From Caldisericum sp. (GTDB taxonomy: Bacteria > Caldisericota > Caldisericia > Caldisericales > Caldisericaceae), in contig JAIMJY010000002.1 in NCBI GenBank assembly GCA_020692945.1, positions 1 through 51,550 on the forward strand: 51,550 bases of DNA, written 5' to 3'. Numbering within the stretch: the stretch's first letter is position 1; each line of letters starts with the position of its first letter. Below are positions 17,551-26,582 of this stretch, one piece after another. Below the pieces are notes generated by a model that saw nothing but the letters and a program-made list of their open reading frames with translations, was not told the DNA's origin and searched no databases. A program made the position numbers and the translations under genes.

Positions 17551-19646
17551 CTTATCCTCTCAATAGGAGCATACCTCAAATCAAGCTTTTTCTTGCCTAT
17601 TTTTATAAAATCTACTACTGCATATGGGATATCTGTATCAAAATGAACCTCTAAAACATTTCCCAGTCCCCACACACGGTGAAGTACTTTGTCTCCAGCA
17701 CCCAAAGCAAGCGAGGTTTTTTCGGTTTCGGATCTGGCTGCTTCCATAATATTCATCTCATTCAAAAACCTTGAAGGCTTGTTGACGGTGAAATATCCAA
17801 ACTTATTTCTCCTCACTGCATAAGTACAAAAAAGTTGTTCTTTAGCACGGGTGATTCCTACGTAGCACAATCTTCTCTCTTCTTCAATATCTTTCTCTGA
17901 CTCAAGAGATCTGAAATGTGGTAGATATCCCTCTTCAAGCCCCGTCAAGAAAACTACACGGAACTCAAGTCCTTTCGCAGCATGAAGAGTCATCATAGAA
18001 ACTCTGCTTGTGCCGTTCAACTCATCTATGTCAGTGATAAGCGAGATCTGGGTAAGGAGTCCTTCAAGCGTTGGCGATTCAGTCTGTTTTGAGAATTCTC
18101 CAACCATTGTAATAAATTCCTTTATGTTCTCGACCTTTGAATCAGCTTCTTCCTTAAACTTTTCTGCAAGGTAAGAATAATAACTTGTCCTTGAAATAAT
18201 TTCTTCAACAAGTTGAGTTAACGATAAACTTTTAGAATCCTCGGTCAAATCTGCTATTAATTGGTAAAATTCTCTAAATGTTTTGGATTTGCTTACAAGA
18301 GTTTCACCTTGGACAACATTTTGAACTGCCTCAAATAAAGAAATATTATTATTTAATCCTAAATCTTCTAGAATTTTTAAGGTTTGATCACCAATTTTCC
18401 TCGATGGCACATTGATAATCCTCTTAAGGCTTATGTTATCAAAATGGTTGTTAATAAGGCTTAAATAGGCGATAATATCCTTTATTTCAATCCTGCTGTA
18501 AAACTTAACACCACCAATAACTTGATAGGGAATACCTTCGCTAACAAAATACTCTTCAAACGATCTCGACTGAGAATTGGTTCTGTAAAGCACTGCAAAG
18601 TTAGAGAAAGCAATGTTTTCGCCATCAATTAAACCTTTTATCTTTCTCGCAACGAATCGTGCTTCATCAATTTCATCAATAGCTTCATAGAAATTAACTG
18701 CCTCGGGAATTTTTTTATCACAATAAAGGACTTTGTCGCTCCTCGAATGGTTATGCTTAATAAGCTTATTAGCAATCTCAAGAATTTCTTGAGGAGACCT
18801 ATAATTTCTTTCGAGCTTTACGGTTTTTACGTCTGGAAAGTCTTCGAAAATAGAGTCTATGAAACCAGCGCTTGCACCCCTAAAAGAATAAATACTTTGG
18901 TCGTCATCTCCGACCACTGTAAGCTTCCTATATGATGAAGATAACCTTTTAATTAGTTCGTATTGTGTCATGTTTACATCCTGAAATTCATCAACGAGCA
19001 AATATTTGAATTTATCTTTATAGTAATAAGCAATTTCTTCGTTCTCACTTATTAATTTTACTGTAAGAACAAGAAGGTCGTCAAAATCAAGAGAGTTGCT
19101 TAGTTTTAATGTTTCCTCGTACCTTAGATATATAGAAGAAACCAATTTGTCAAAATACTCATAAGCATTATTCTTGAATTCAACAGCATGGACTAAACTA
19201 ATTTTAGCTTTTGATATGTGGTTTTTAACGGTCTTGGGGTCGAGATATTTGGAATCGATATTTAACTCTTTAATTATGTCTCTTATTGCTCGGATCGAGT
19301 CATCTTCGTCTAATATGGAGAAGTTGCTTTTGTAACCTAAATGTTGAATTTCTCTCCTTAGTATTCTCGCGCACATTGAATGGAATGTACCAATCCATAA
19401 ACCTTTAATGTCGTTGCCTATAAGTTTCTCTGTTCTTCCCTTCATTTCTTCTGCTGCTTTATTGGTGAACGTCACTGCAAGTATCCTCGACGGAGCAACC
19501 TGTAATGAGTCAATCAAGTAGGCAATTTTGTATGTTATAACTTTTGTCTTTCCAGAGCCTGCGCCAGCAAACACAAGTAAAGGACCATTGTTGTAAAGAA
19601 CAGCTTCTTTTTGTGCCTGATTTAGATCTTCAATGTAGCTTCCCAA
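17547..19646 (-). CDS. pcrA: ATP-dependent DNA helicase PcrA/UvrD
   Basis: Superfamily 1A 3'-5' helicase for nucleotide excision repair, replication restart and clearing RecA filaments. Walker A AGAGSGKT is at 27-34, LLVDEFQDVN is motif II, VGDDDQSIYSFRGA is motif III, and MMTLHAAKGLEF and VGITRAKEQL are motifs V and VI. The C-terminal tail GDKVLHRVWGLGNVLEV is the PcrA-type tudor-like domain that contacts RNA polymerase. The start is TTG with GAGAGG 6 bases upstream. At 699 residues it is complete. Confidence 0.93.
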   Translation of the reverse strand: MGSYIEDLNQAQKEAVLYNNGPLLVFAGAGSGKTKVITYKIAYLIDSLQVAPSRILAVTFTNKAAEEMKGRTEKLIGNDIKGLWIGTFHSMCARILRREIQHLGYKSNFSILDEDDSIRAIRDIIKELNIDSKYLDPKTVKNHISKAKISLVHAVEFKNNAYEYFDKLVSSIYLRYEETLKLSNSLDFDDLLVLTVKLISENEEIAYYYKDKFKYLLVDEFQDVNMTQYELIKRLSSSYRKLTVVGDDDQSIYSFRGASAGFIDSIFEDFPDVKTVKLERNYRSPQEILEIANKLIKHNHSRSDKVLYCDKKIPEAVNFYEAIDEIDEARFVARKIKGLIDGENIAFSNFAVLYRTNSQSRSFEEYFVSEGIPYQVIGGVKFYSRIEIKDIIAYLSLINNHFDNISLKRIINVPSRKIGDQTLKILEDLGLNNNISLFEAVQNVVQGETLVSKSKTFREFYQLIADLTEDSKSLSLTQLVEEIISRTSYYSYLAEKFKEEADSKVENIKEFITMVGEFSKQTESPTLEGLLTQISLITDIDELNGTSRVSMMTLHAAKGLEFRVVFLTGLEEGYLPHFRSLESEKDIEEERRLCYVGITRAKEQLFCTYAVRRNKFGYFTVNKPSRFLNEMNIMEAARSETEKTSLALGAGDKVLHRVWGLGNVLEVHFDTDIPYAVVDFIKIGKKKLDLRYAPIERIR

Positions 19647-19669
19647 ATTATGCCTCTCATGAATTTTAA

Positions 19670-20290
19670 CTAAAATCCTCCAAAACTTTTGAAAACTAAT
19701 ACAAAATAAAAGGAACCTATCAACAAAGAGAAAATCGGCAAAAGAAACAAGATAATAGCAACATTAGAGTGCAAATCATACGTTTCTCTTATAGCCATTA
19801 TGAATAAATATATACTCCATGAAACAAAAATCAAAGAGATTAGTGGAGAGATAGGTGTCTTAAAGATGACTTCATAAAATATAAATATGATTCTCTCGAT
19901 TAAAGTAGGAACAGATGCAAAAACTAAACCTATAAACAAAGCTATGCCATTTGTTTTTTTTAAAGTAAGCTCTGCAAGCAGATTGTAAATTGCGGCAGAA
20001 AAAAAGGAATTGACGAAAGGCATAACTAATGAAAGCACAAGAAGATAATATGAGCGGGAATAAGTAAAAGCAAAATTAAGAAGTGTTGTATAATACTGTC
20101 CCAACGAGTCTAAAGGAGTTTCCATGGTCGCCTTAGTTAGGGTAGACAAATACAAATAGATAAAAATGTACCAGATAATTCCAAAAACCAAAAGATAAAG
20201 AACGGCAGAATACAAAGGCTTAGCCTCTTTTATTTCCGTAAAGGCCTCTCTCGGTCTCAGTATCATCTTTTTAATCAGTTCAAAAGTCAT
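19670..20290 (-). CDS. Yip1-domain membrane protein
   Basis: A 206-residue integral membrane protein with about five hydrophobic helices. It opens with MILRPREAFTEIKE, the usual lead-in to bacterial Yip1 domains. Function in bacteria is unknown. It follows nrnA by 34 bases, with an AGGAGG ribosome site before the ATG, and precedes pcrA in the same operon. Confidence 0.7.
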   Translation of the reverse strand: MTFELIKKMILRPREAFTEIKEAKPLYSAVLYLLVFGIIWYIFIYLYLSTLTKATMETPLDSLGQYYTTLLNFAFTYSRSYYLLVLSLVMPFVNSFFSAAIYNLLAELTLKKTNGIALFIGLVFASVPTLIERIIFIFYEVIFKTPISPLISLIFVSWSIYLFIMAIRETYDLHSNVAIILFLLPIFSLLIGSFYFVLVFKSFGGF

Positions 20291-20324
20291 ATTAGTCCTC
20301 CTGTTTTTTTAATTTTTCGACAAT

Positions 20325-21284
20325 TCAAGCTATTAGACTCTCGTTAGCAACTTTTAAAACTTCGCTAATGGCTTCATTAATTGGCAATTTGATTGTACAT
20401 CCGGAGGCTAAAACATGTCCTCCTCCTCCAAATTTCTCTGCTATTTGTTTTACATTTGCTTCTTCTTTTCCGCGCAGACTAACTTTAATATACTCCCCGT
20501 TTATTTCTTTAAAAAAAACAAAAATCTTCCCCTGTTTCAACTTTCTAATGTTATCCACGATACCTTCTGAGTCCTCGTCAGAAGCGTTATTTTCAATAAA
20601 GTCATTTCTTAAAAGGTAGGAGTAAGCTATTTGGTCAGTAACAGTTAGTCTCGTCAGAGCGACCCCGAGCAATTTGAGGCAAGCTAATGTTTCTTGTTCA
20701 TAGATCATTCTACCAATAAGGCCTGGTCTTGCTCCATAGTAGACTAACTTGCTTCCAATATCAAAGGCTTCCTTTGTAGCGTTTGAATAGTGAAAAGATC
20801 CCGTATCTGTAATAAGTCCTGCAAAAAAAGCATTGCTAATATTCTCATCAATTGGAAAACCCTCGCTCTCAAAAAATTTTAATAAAATAGAGGTAGTAGA
20901 AGGTGCATCGCTTTCGATGTAGTTATATGTCGCAAAATGGCCATTAGTGGGGTGATGGTCGATGTTAACAGTAATTTTAAAGTGAGACAATTCTTTTTCA
21001 AGTTCATCTATTCTTGATGTTCCTGCCGCATCAAGTAGGACTGCAACCTCAGCGTTTCGTAACGAGTCTTTCTCTTTGTTAATAAATTCGTAATCTTTAA
21101 GAAAGTTAAATTTTAGTGGTAAGGGCTCTGGAACAATATAAATGACAGTCTTCCCCATTTTTTTGAGGGAGAGGCCAAGGCCAAGTGCAGAACCTATCGT
21201 ATCTCCATCAGCATTTGCATGAGAAAAAATTGCAAAGCTTGAATGACTTTTAAAAACATCTCCTAGAGCTTTAAAGTCAAGCAT
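20325..21284 (-). CDS. nrnA: DHH-DHHA1 bifunctional oligoribonuclease/pAp phosphatase
   Basis: Degrades very short RNA oligonucleotides and dephosphorylates 3'-phosphoadenosine 5'-phosphate. Metal ligands are visible: His22, Asp25 and Asp27 in SHANADGDT, Asp85 in VLLDAAG, and the DHH triplet 109-111. The C-terminal DHHA1 domain has the GGGGHVLASGC substrate loop. The start codon directly follows the rbfA stop, an order (rbfA then nrnA) that is common in Gram-positive genomes. Confidence 0.92.
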   Translation of the reverse strand: MLDFKALGDVFKSHSSFAIFSHANADGDTIGSALGLGLSLKKMGKTVIYIVPEPLPLKFNFLKDYEFINKEKDSLRNAEVAVLLDAAGTSRIDELEKELSHFKITVNIDHHPTNGHFATYNYIESDAPSTTSILLKFFESEGFPIDENISNAFFAGLITDTGSFHYSNATKEAFDIGSKLVYYGARPGLIGRMIYEQETLACLKLLGVALTRLTVTDQIAYSYLLRNDFIENNASDEDSEGIVDNIRKLKQGKIFVFFKEINGEYIKVSLRGKEEANVKQIAEKFGGGGHVLASGCTIKLPINEAISEVLKVANESLIA

Positions 21285-21647
21285 TTATTCTCCTTTTTCC
21301 TTAAGTTCTTTTTCGATTGAGTTGAGTATATCAATAACTTTATTTCCCTCTTGAAGAGATATATCAAATTGGAAAGAAATTATTGGAATCTTTCTCATGT
21401 CTTTCAATCTTCTAGCTATATCTCGTTGAATTCTGCCTAAAGCTTTGGAAAGTCTTTTTGTAGCATCATCTCTTAATTCTTCATTGCCAATTAGAGTATA
21501 ATATATTCTTGCGAAGTGTAAATCAGGGGAAATCTCAACATGTGTTATTGTTACTTCTTTCAGAATTGGGTCATCAAGAGTATGCATATAAGTTGCAACC
21601 TCCCTAAAAATAGCCGACTCTATTCTCGAACGCCTTAAGTCACTCAT
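21285..21647 (-). CDS. rbfA: Ribosome-binding factor A
   Basis: A 120-residue KH-like 30S maturation factor. It has the conserved opening DLRRSRIESAIFREVATYMH and the helix-kink-helix region near LSKALGRIQRDIARRL. The start overlaps the end of ccdA by 8 bases. In this operon it is followed by nrnA with no spacer. Confidence 0.92.
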   Translation of the reverse strand: MSDLRRSRIESAIFREVATYMHTLDDPILKEVTITHVEISPDLHFARIYYTLIGNEELRDDATKRLSKALGRIQRDIARRLKDMRKIPIISFQFDISLQEGNKVIDILNSIEKELKEKGE

Positions 21648-22536
21648 CTTTTGAAATTCTCCCTTCTTTGTAAATGATAACCATGCCCAAAATTACGAGA
21701 ACCGCATTCCCAATCATGTAATTATTAAACTTGGTTCCAAACATAACAAAGATGGATAATCCAAAAGTGAAAATGCTTAAACCCCCAAACAGAGTTAGTT
21801 TTTCTCCTGCCAAAAAAGCAACGCTTAATGACAATAGAGCTACTCCAACTAAATACCAACTGTGTATCCCGCTTCCAAAAATGAAAGCTACACCAAGTGC
21901 AATTAACAATAAGCCAGTAAATATCTCTATCTGATTGAAATATTTTCTTATAGACTTAAAAGCAGTAAAAAATTTATTTAAAGAGACAGCCGTGATAATA
22001 AATGGAACTCCAAGACCCAATGAGTAGGCAGAAAGAAGCATGATGCCTTTGCCCATTGTTTCGTATGTGCTTGCCTGAGTAAGAATAGCTGCAAGTATTG
22101 GACCAACGCAAGGCGTCCAGCCAAAGCTGAATGCAATGCCAAGAAGAAGAGAATTAAAAAATGAAGGATTGCTCTTTTTGATTGTTGTCTTTTTCTCATA
22201 ATTCAAAAATGAAAGTCTTGCAAGACCGGTAATGTGCAGACCAAATATTAAAATAACTATGCCCGCGATAAGATCAAAAACTCTTTTGTTCCTAGATAGT
22301 ACTTTTCCGACAAAAGATGCTGAGGCTCCAAGCAAAATGAAAACTATCGAAAAACCAATAACAAATGCAATTGAATTAAACAAAATTTTGCTCATCTTAA
22401 ATTCTCCCTGCTTAATATCCTGCAATGAAACTCCAGAAATATAAGAGATGTATGCTGGAATCAGCGGTAAAACACAAGGAGAAACAAATGAAAGAAAACC
22501 AGCAGCGATAGCTGTTAGAATTGATATGTTTTCCAT
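21640..22536 (-). CDS. ccdA: CcdA/DsbD-type thiol-disulfide transmembrane protein
   Basis: A membrane protein that carries electrons from cytoplasmic thioredoxin to extracytoplasmic thiols. The two redox cysteines sit in the conserved SFVSPCVLPLIPAYI (Cys21) and FGWTPCVGPILAA (Cys143). About eight hydrophobic segments are present. At 298 residues it is longer than the minimal CcdA; the C-terminal 70 residues add two further helices. A partner thioredoxin-like protein is not nearby. The ATG has an AGGAGG site that lies at the end of the DUF1614 remnant. Confidence 0.85.
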   Translation of the reverse strand: MENISILTAIAAGFLSFVSPCVLPLIPAYISYISGVSLQDIKQGEFKMSKILFNSIAFVIGFSIVFILLGASASFVGKVLSRNKRVFDLIAGIVILIFGLHITGLARLSFLNYEKKTTIKKSNPSFFNSLLLGIAFSFGWTPCVGPILAAILTQASTYETMGKGIMLLSAYSLGLGVPFIITAVSLNKFFTAFKSIRKYFNQIEIFTGLLLIALGVAFIFGSGIHSWYLVGVALLSLSVAFLAGEKLTLFGGLSIFTFGLSIFVMFGTKFNNYMIGNAVLVILGMVIIYKEGRISKDE

Positions 22537-22544
22537 CTTGCCTC

Positions 22545-23053
22545 CTAAGCCACAACTGTGGATAGTATATCCGTTCCTAAGATTCCGTCAAATATGCCTT
22601 TACCTCTGATGTCTCTGATACAAGCTATAAATGATTGCATTTCTCCTGCAAACAAAGGGTTAAGAATATTGTTATAGGCGGTAATATTAGGAAAGGTATT
22701 GCAATTCCAATGACTATTATGGGCCTTGTAAACAAACGCAAGACACAAAACAGTATTGGCGTTACGAAAACGACAGTTACAATTGTTTGCAATTTTGAGG
22801 TAAGTAGGTAGTACAAAAATCTTATAGATTGATATTAACAAGGTACTGTTGTTCGCCAATGTTTAAAGAAATTCCTGTCACGCCTTCAATGAAGCTATGT
22901 ATAATATAGCTGACTCCCAAAATAGAAACAATTTCCTTCTCCACGATAAAGCCTTGAGATTATGCTCTTGCAATCGGAATGTTAATAAAACTTTCTGAAA
23001 AAGCCAATAAAAGTAAAGCTCAACACTATAAAACTATAAATGCTTTTATTCAT
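22545..23053 (-). pseudogene. Degraded DUF1614-family membrane protein gene
   Basis: No single frame is open, but consecutive minus-strand pieces in different frames resemble DUF1614 in the right order. The N terminus MNKSIYSFIVLSFTFIG starts at 23053. It is followed by LLLAFSESFINIPIARA, a stop, then a stretch ending SLNIGEQQYLVNINL. The next piece is RPIIVIGIAIPFLILPPI with strong hydrophobicity, and the last is GKGIFDGILGTDILSTVVA running to 22545. In intact members the corresponding blocks are roughly FINIPI, NVGGALIP, RPVPGVGI..P and GAGTFDGIFLTGILAVLLA. The segment between the last two blocks seems to be deleted. At least two frameshifts and stops make this a dead gene. The family assignment is from memory of the pattern. 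Confidence 0.55.
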
Positions 23054-23160
23054 TTTTAAAATTATCCCTATTTTATTGTAATATGAAATATTAATTTTAG
23101 ACTCTTCAAGGTTTGACAATAAATTTTTTCAAAAAGTATTCTTTTTTTTAAAAAATTATT

Positions 23161-23166
23161 TATAAT
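23161..23166 (+). promoter_or_regulatory. -10 element of the pil operon, leaderless type
   Basis: TATAAT is followed after 6 bases by the pilD ATG, so the transcript should begin at the start codon. No Shine-Dalgarno is present. A TTGACA at 23113-23118 is too far away (42 bases) to pair with it. Confidence 0.5.
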
Positions 23167-23172
23167 ATAAAA

Positions 23173-23946
23173 ATGAGTGCATATAATTTTGGTTTTTTAT
23201 ATCCTATATTTAATTTTATTTTTGGGAGCATTGTAGGGAGCTTTCTGAATGTTGTAATTTACAGGGTGCCGAGAAGCAAATCTATAGTGAAACCTCCTTC
23301 GCATTGTCCCTCTTGCGGCACAAGACTAAAATGGTACGATATGATTCCTGTTCTTAGTTATCTCATTTTAAAAGGCAAATGCAGGTATTGTCACTCAAAT
23401 ATTTCTATTAAGTATCCATTAATCGAGGCGATAACTGGTTTAGTTTTTCTTCTCATAGGTATGAAAACAGGATGGTCTATCAAATTCGTTTCTTATATTA
23501 TTTTTTCATCTTTCCTAATCGTTGTTGCTTTTATAGACTTGTTTGACGGAGTTGTTCCGGATATTATTGTTATCCCGGGTGCCATTTTAGGGCTTTTGTT
23601 TAACTTGTTTTACGGAAAAAATCCTTTCCTGCAATCTTTATTTGGAGTAGTAGCTGCAGCAATTTTTTTTGGACTTATCATAGTTTTCTCAAAAGGTGGC
23701 ATGGGAGAAGGAGACCTAACATTAGGGTTGATGATTGGAGCTTTCCTTGGATTAAAATTGACAGTAGCGGCAATAATAATTGCGTTCGTAATTGGAGCTT
23801 TAGGCGGGCTATTCGCTTTGCTCTTTCTCAAGAAAAATAAAAAAGATACAATCCCATTTGGTCCTTACCTATCAGTTTCTGCGTTTGTTGTTCTTCTTTA
23901 TGGCTATCAGATATTAAACTTTTACTTTAAAATGATTAATTTTTAA
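23173..23946 (+). CDS. pilD: Prepilin peptidase/N-methyltransferase
   Basis: Membrane aspartyl protease that cleaves the leader of type IV pilins and methylates the new N terminus. The N-terminal GSIVGSFLNVVIYRVPR and the zinc-type cysteines Cys45, Cys48, Cys70 and Cys73 identify the methyltransferase-containing form. The catalytic aspartates lie in IDLFDGVVPD (122-130) and GMGEGD (Asp181). About seven membrane segments and 257 residues are normal. It heads the pilus gene cluster. Confidence 0.95.
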   Translation: MSAYNFGFLYPIFNFIFGSIVGSFLNVVIYRVPRSKSIVKPPSHCPSCGTRLKWYDMIPVLSYLILKGKCRYCHSNISIKYPLIEAITGLVFLLIGMKTGWSIKFVSYIIFSSFLIVVAFIDLFDGVVPDIIVIPGAILGLLFNLFYGKNPFLQSLFGVVAAAIFFGLIIVFSKGGMGEGDLTLGLMIGAFLGLKLTVAAIIIAFVIGALGGLFALLFLKKNKKDTIPFGPYLSVSAFVVLLYGYQILNFYFKMINF

Positions 23947-23987
23947 TTTATTGCAAAAAGAATAAAATGATAAAAGAGAGGTGAGAC

Positions 23988-25142
23988 ATGAGCGCATTAT
24001 TAGGAAGAGCAAAGAAAACACCTGTTATTGGATTAGATTTTGGTTCTGGTTACATAAAAATGGCGCAATTTAAGGAAGAATCAGGAGGTCTAAAGCTTGT
24101 AAATTTTGGTGTTTTGCCAGTTCCTGAAAGTGCAATTATCGAGGGAAGAATTGAAAGACCAAAAGAGATACAGGAAATTCTTAAAGAACTCATTAGTTTT
24201 CACTCTTTTTTGGGAAACAGGGTTGTTGCAAACGTTTCAGGGCAACTGGTTGTTGTAAAAGAATTACTTATGGAAGACTTACCGGAAGAAGAACTGTATG
24301 AGTCGATTAAATGGGAGATAGAAAAGTTTCTTCCGTTTCCAATTGAAAAATCTACTTTCGACTATCAAATTCTCAACAGAGTAGTGGAAGAGAAAAGCAC
24401 AAAGTTAGATGTATTAGTTACAGCGGCACCTTTGGATGTTGTACAGCTTGCTGTTGAACTTTTAAAGATTGCAAATCTCGAACCAGTTGCTATAGAAGTA
24501 GAACCTTTTGCTGAGTTAAGATTGTTAAATTTCATGGAAGACTTTTCACTCGGAAGCGAGATTCTCCTTGCTATAGTGAACATCGGCTACAACTACACTT
24601 CAATAAACATAATAGATAAAGGAATGGTAAGATTTTCTCGGACTTTACCAATTGGTGGAAGGAAAATCACAGAATCTATTTCCAATTATTTTGGTAAGAG
24701 CTATGAAGAATCTGAAGAAATGAAGATTAAAGAGCTTGATGTAATAATGCTTGATACACCTATCACTTCTTCAGTTAAACCACTTCTTGATAATTTAACT
24801 CTTGAGATAAAACGGTCGATAAGTTTTTACTTTAACAAATTTAATGAAGGAAAAACTATGAACACTGCAATTTTACTTGAGGGTGGTTCTGCTAACCTAA
24901 AAGGTATCGAACAATTTACTGAAGAGTCAGTAGGATTCTCGACTGTTGTAAACAGACTTTTCACTAATGTAGCAAGTTTTGACACTAATCTCTTCACAAA
25001 GGAATATCTACATGATATGGCTCCAATGTTTTCTGTTGCAACGGGACTCGCATTGCGAGAGCATCAAATTAAACCAAAAACTAAGAAGAAGAAAGGAAAG
25101 TCAGAAAGTACAAAGGGCCCATTGGCTTACAAGAGGGGGTGA
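23988..25142 (+). CDS. pilM: Type IV pilus inner-membrane assembly ATPase PilM
   Basis: An actin-like cytoplasmic protein that binds the N-terminal tail of PilN and links the pilus motor to the inner-membrane platform. The phosphate-1 motif IGLDFGSGYIKM and the later ILLEGGSANLKGIEQF match the FtsA/PilM fold. The 384 residues end in a Lys-rich tail (KPKTKKKKGKSE) that is unusual for the family. It starts after an AGAGGTGAG site and is separated from pilN by three bases. Confidence 0.9.
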   Translation: MSALLGRAKKTPVIGLDFGSGYIKMAQFKEESGGLKLVNFGVLPVPESAIIEGRIERPKEIQEILKELISFHSFLGNRVVANVSGQLVVVKELLMEDLPEEELYESIKWEIEKFLPFPIEKSTFDYQILNRVVEEKSTKLDVLVTAAPLDVVQLAVELLKIANLEPVAIEVEPFAELRLLNFMEDFSLGSEILLAIVNIGYNYTSINIIDKGMVRFSRTLPIGGRKITESISNYFGKSYEESEEMKIKELDVIMLDTPITSSVKPLLDNLTLEIKRSISFYFNKFNEGKTMNTAILLEGGSANLKGIEQFTEESVGFSTVVNRLFTNVASFDTNLFTKEYLHDMAPMFSVATGLALREHQIKPKTKKKKGKSESTKGPLAYKRG

Positions 25143-25145
25143 GGC

Positions 25146-25724
25146 ATGGAATATTCTATTGATATTAATCTGCTTCCGGCTAAAAAAAGGAAAAAGAGAC
25201 GACTGTCAAAGGAAAATAAAAGGATTATTTCAATTGGCATATTTATAGGGGTCATACTCCTTGCGATTTACGGAGGCATGTATTTTCAGATTTCGTCTAA
25301 AACAAGGCATCTAAGCAACCTTAACAACCAAATAGCTTCACTTAAACATTTTGAAGATGCTCTCAACAACAGGTCAGCTCTTGGTGATAAACTAGGTTAT
25401 TATGAAACAACGATTGAAAAACTTGCAAACTCACAAATTACTTGGAATAATCTAGTTCAAGAGATAGCAGAGTCTTTGCCAAAAGAAACCGTAATTGCCA
25501 ACTTAATAGTAGACAGAGATAAAAATCTCGTAACGATTTCTGGTCATACTACTGATCTTCAAAAGCTTGCTTGGACAGTCAACTCACTAATGTCAAACCA
25601 GAATTTTTCACAAGTAAAAGTGAATTCTTATACGCTTCCTCTGGGCTCTAAAACAAGTACGAGCACAGGCCCCCAGTATGCAACGTTCACAATTTCTTTC
25701 CAATGGAAGGAGATAAAAAAATGA
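25146..25724 (+). CDS. pilN: Type IV pilus assembly protein PilN
   Basis: A bitopic membrane protein of 192 residues. The N terminus YSIDINLLPAKKRKKR carries the INLLP motif that binds PilM. One membrane helix (about 34-52) precedes a coiled coil and a ferredoxin-like periplasmic domain. The ATG follows GGGGGTGAGG, and the TGA overlaps pilO as ATGA. Confidence 0.9.
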   Translation: MEYSIDINLLPAKKRKKRRLSKENKRIISIGIFIGVILLAIYGGMYFQISSKTRHLSNLNNQIASLKHFEDALNNRSALGDKLGYYETTIEKLANSQITWNNLVQEIAESLPKETVIANLIVDRDKNLVTISGHTTDLQKLAWTVNSLMSNQNFSQVKVNSYTLPLGSKTSTSTGPQYATFTISFQWKEIKK

Positions 25725-26296
25725 AAGATGCTAACATAAAGTTATCAAATGAAAGCGTAAAGTTAATCGTATTCATTTTAATGTATTTAATTGTTTCTGG
25801 CATTGTTGGTTGGTATGTTATTAAACCACAATTTCAAAGAGTTAACGAACTAAACAACGAAATCTCCAAACAAGAGGAACATCTTAATTTATTAGTTTTG
25901 GCGCAAGAAAGAATAAACACTATAACCAATGATATAAATAATTTTACTCAGAGAATTTCAACTCTGCAGAAAGTCTTACCGCCTGAAAAAAACGAATTTT
26001 TATATGGAGAAGAGTTCTTGCTAATAGCAAACTCATGTAATGTATCATTAACTAACATGCAATTTCCAACCTCACAAAACACAACTCAACAGAATGTTGA
26101 GTTTACTATAAACTTCCAGGCGAAAAATCTCAGCAATGTTAACCTCTTCATTAACGTCCTTAAAGGCTTTCCACAGCTAACAGAGGTTAACAATTTAAAT
26201 ATTTCGAAAGGACAACAGCTTGCAACAGGAACTGTAAGCCAAGAGGTTTACACCGTAAGCATTAAAGGTATCATTTACCTATCGCAAAGGAAGTGA
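25721..26296 (+). CDS. pilO: Type IV pilus assembly protein PilO
   Basis: A 191-residue bitopic protein that pairs with PilN. It has one membrane helix (about 14-36), a coiled coil around residues 46-90 and a C-terminal ferredoxin-like domain. I place the start at ATG 25721, overlapping the pilN stop, because GGAAGGAGAT lies 8 bases upstream; the ATG at 25703 lies before that site. The stop overlaps the next gene as TGATG. Confidence 0.88.
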   Translation: MKDANIKLSNESVKLIVFILMYLIVSGIVGWYVIKPQFQRVNELNNEISKQEEHLNLLVLAQERINTITNDINNFTQRISTLQKVLPPEKNEFLYGEEFLLIANSCNVSLTNMQFPTSQNTTQQNVEFTINFQAKNLSNVNLFINVLKGFPQLTEVNNLNISKGQQLATGTVSQEVYTVSIKGIIYLSQRK

Positions 26297-26574
26297 TGAA
26301 AATGAAAGATAAGCAAAGGAAGAAGAGTAATTTCAAAATTTCAAAAGGAACTATTTACACAATACTTATTCTTGTGGCAATCTTTGCGCTACTAAATTTT
26401 GTTGTTTTTCCTATAATGTTTAGAACCGCAACCATACATAACGAGGCTCAACTACCAATAATCAAGAGGGGCAACATCCCCTTTGTTGATAGTGAAGTCG
26501 AAAGGAGATATCTTGAGGTTCCACCTCTTGTTGCCCCGGCAGATAAGCTTGGCAAACAAAATCCATTCGAATAG
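26296..26574 (+). CDS. Small bitopic membrane protein of the pil operon
   Basis: A 92-residue protein with a basic N terminus (KDKQRKKSNFK), one membrane helix (about 18-40) and a short extracytoplasmic tail rich in Pro and ending GKQNPFE. It takes the position that pilP usually has after pilO, but it is too short to be a normal PilP and lacks the beta domain. The ending NPFE resembles the N-terminal part of mature PilP-like proteins (weak). A functional replacement for PilP or another pilus accessory factor is inference. The start is ATG 26296; GTG 26293 and ATG 26302 are alternatives. Confidence 0.6.
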   Translation: MKMKDKQRKKSNFKISKGTIYTILILVAIFALLNFVVFPIMFRTATIHNEAQLPIIKRGNIPFVDSEVERRYLEVPPLVAPADKLGKQNPFE

Positions 26575-26582
26575 GAGAAACC

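Noticed and set aside
22625-22816. Independent small hydrophobic protein on the minus strand
   Set aside because: Flanking frames continue the same family pattern, so it is a fragment of the DUF1614 remnant rather than a separate gene.
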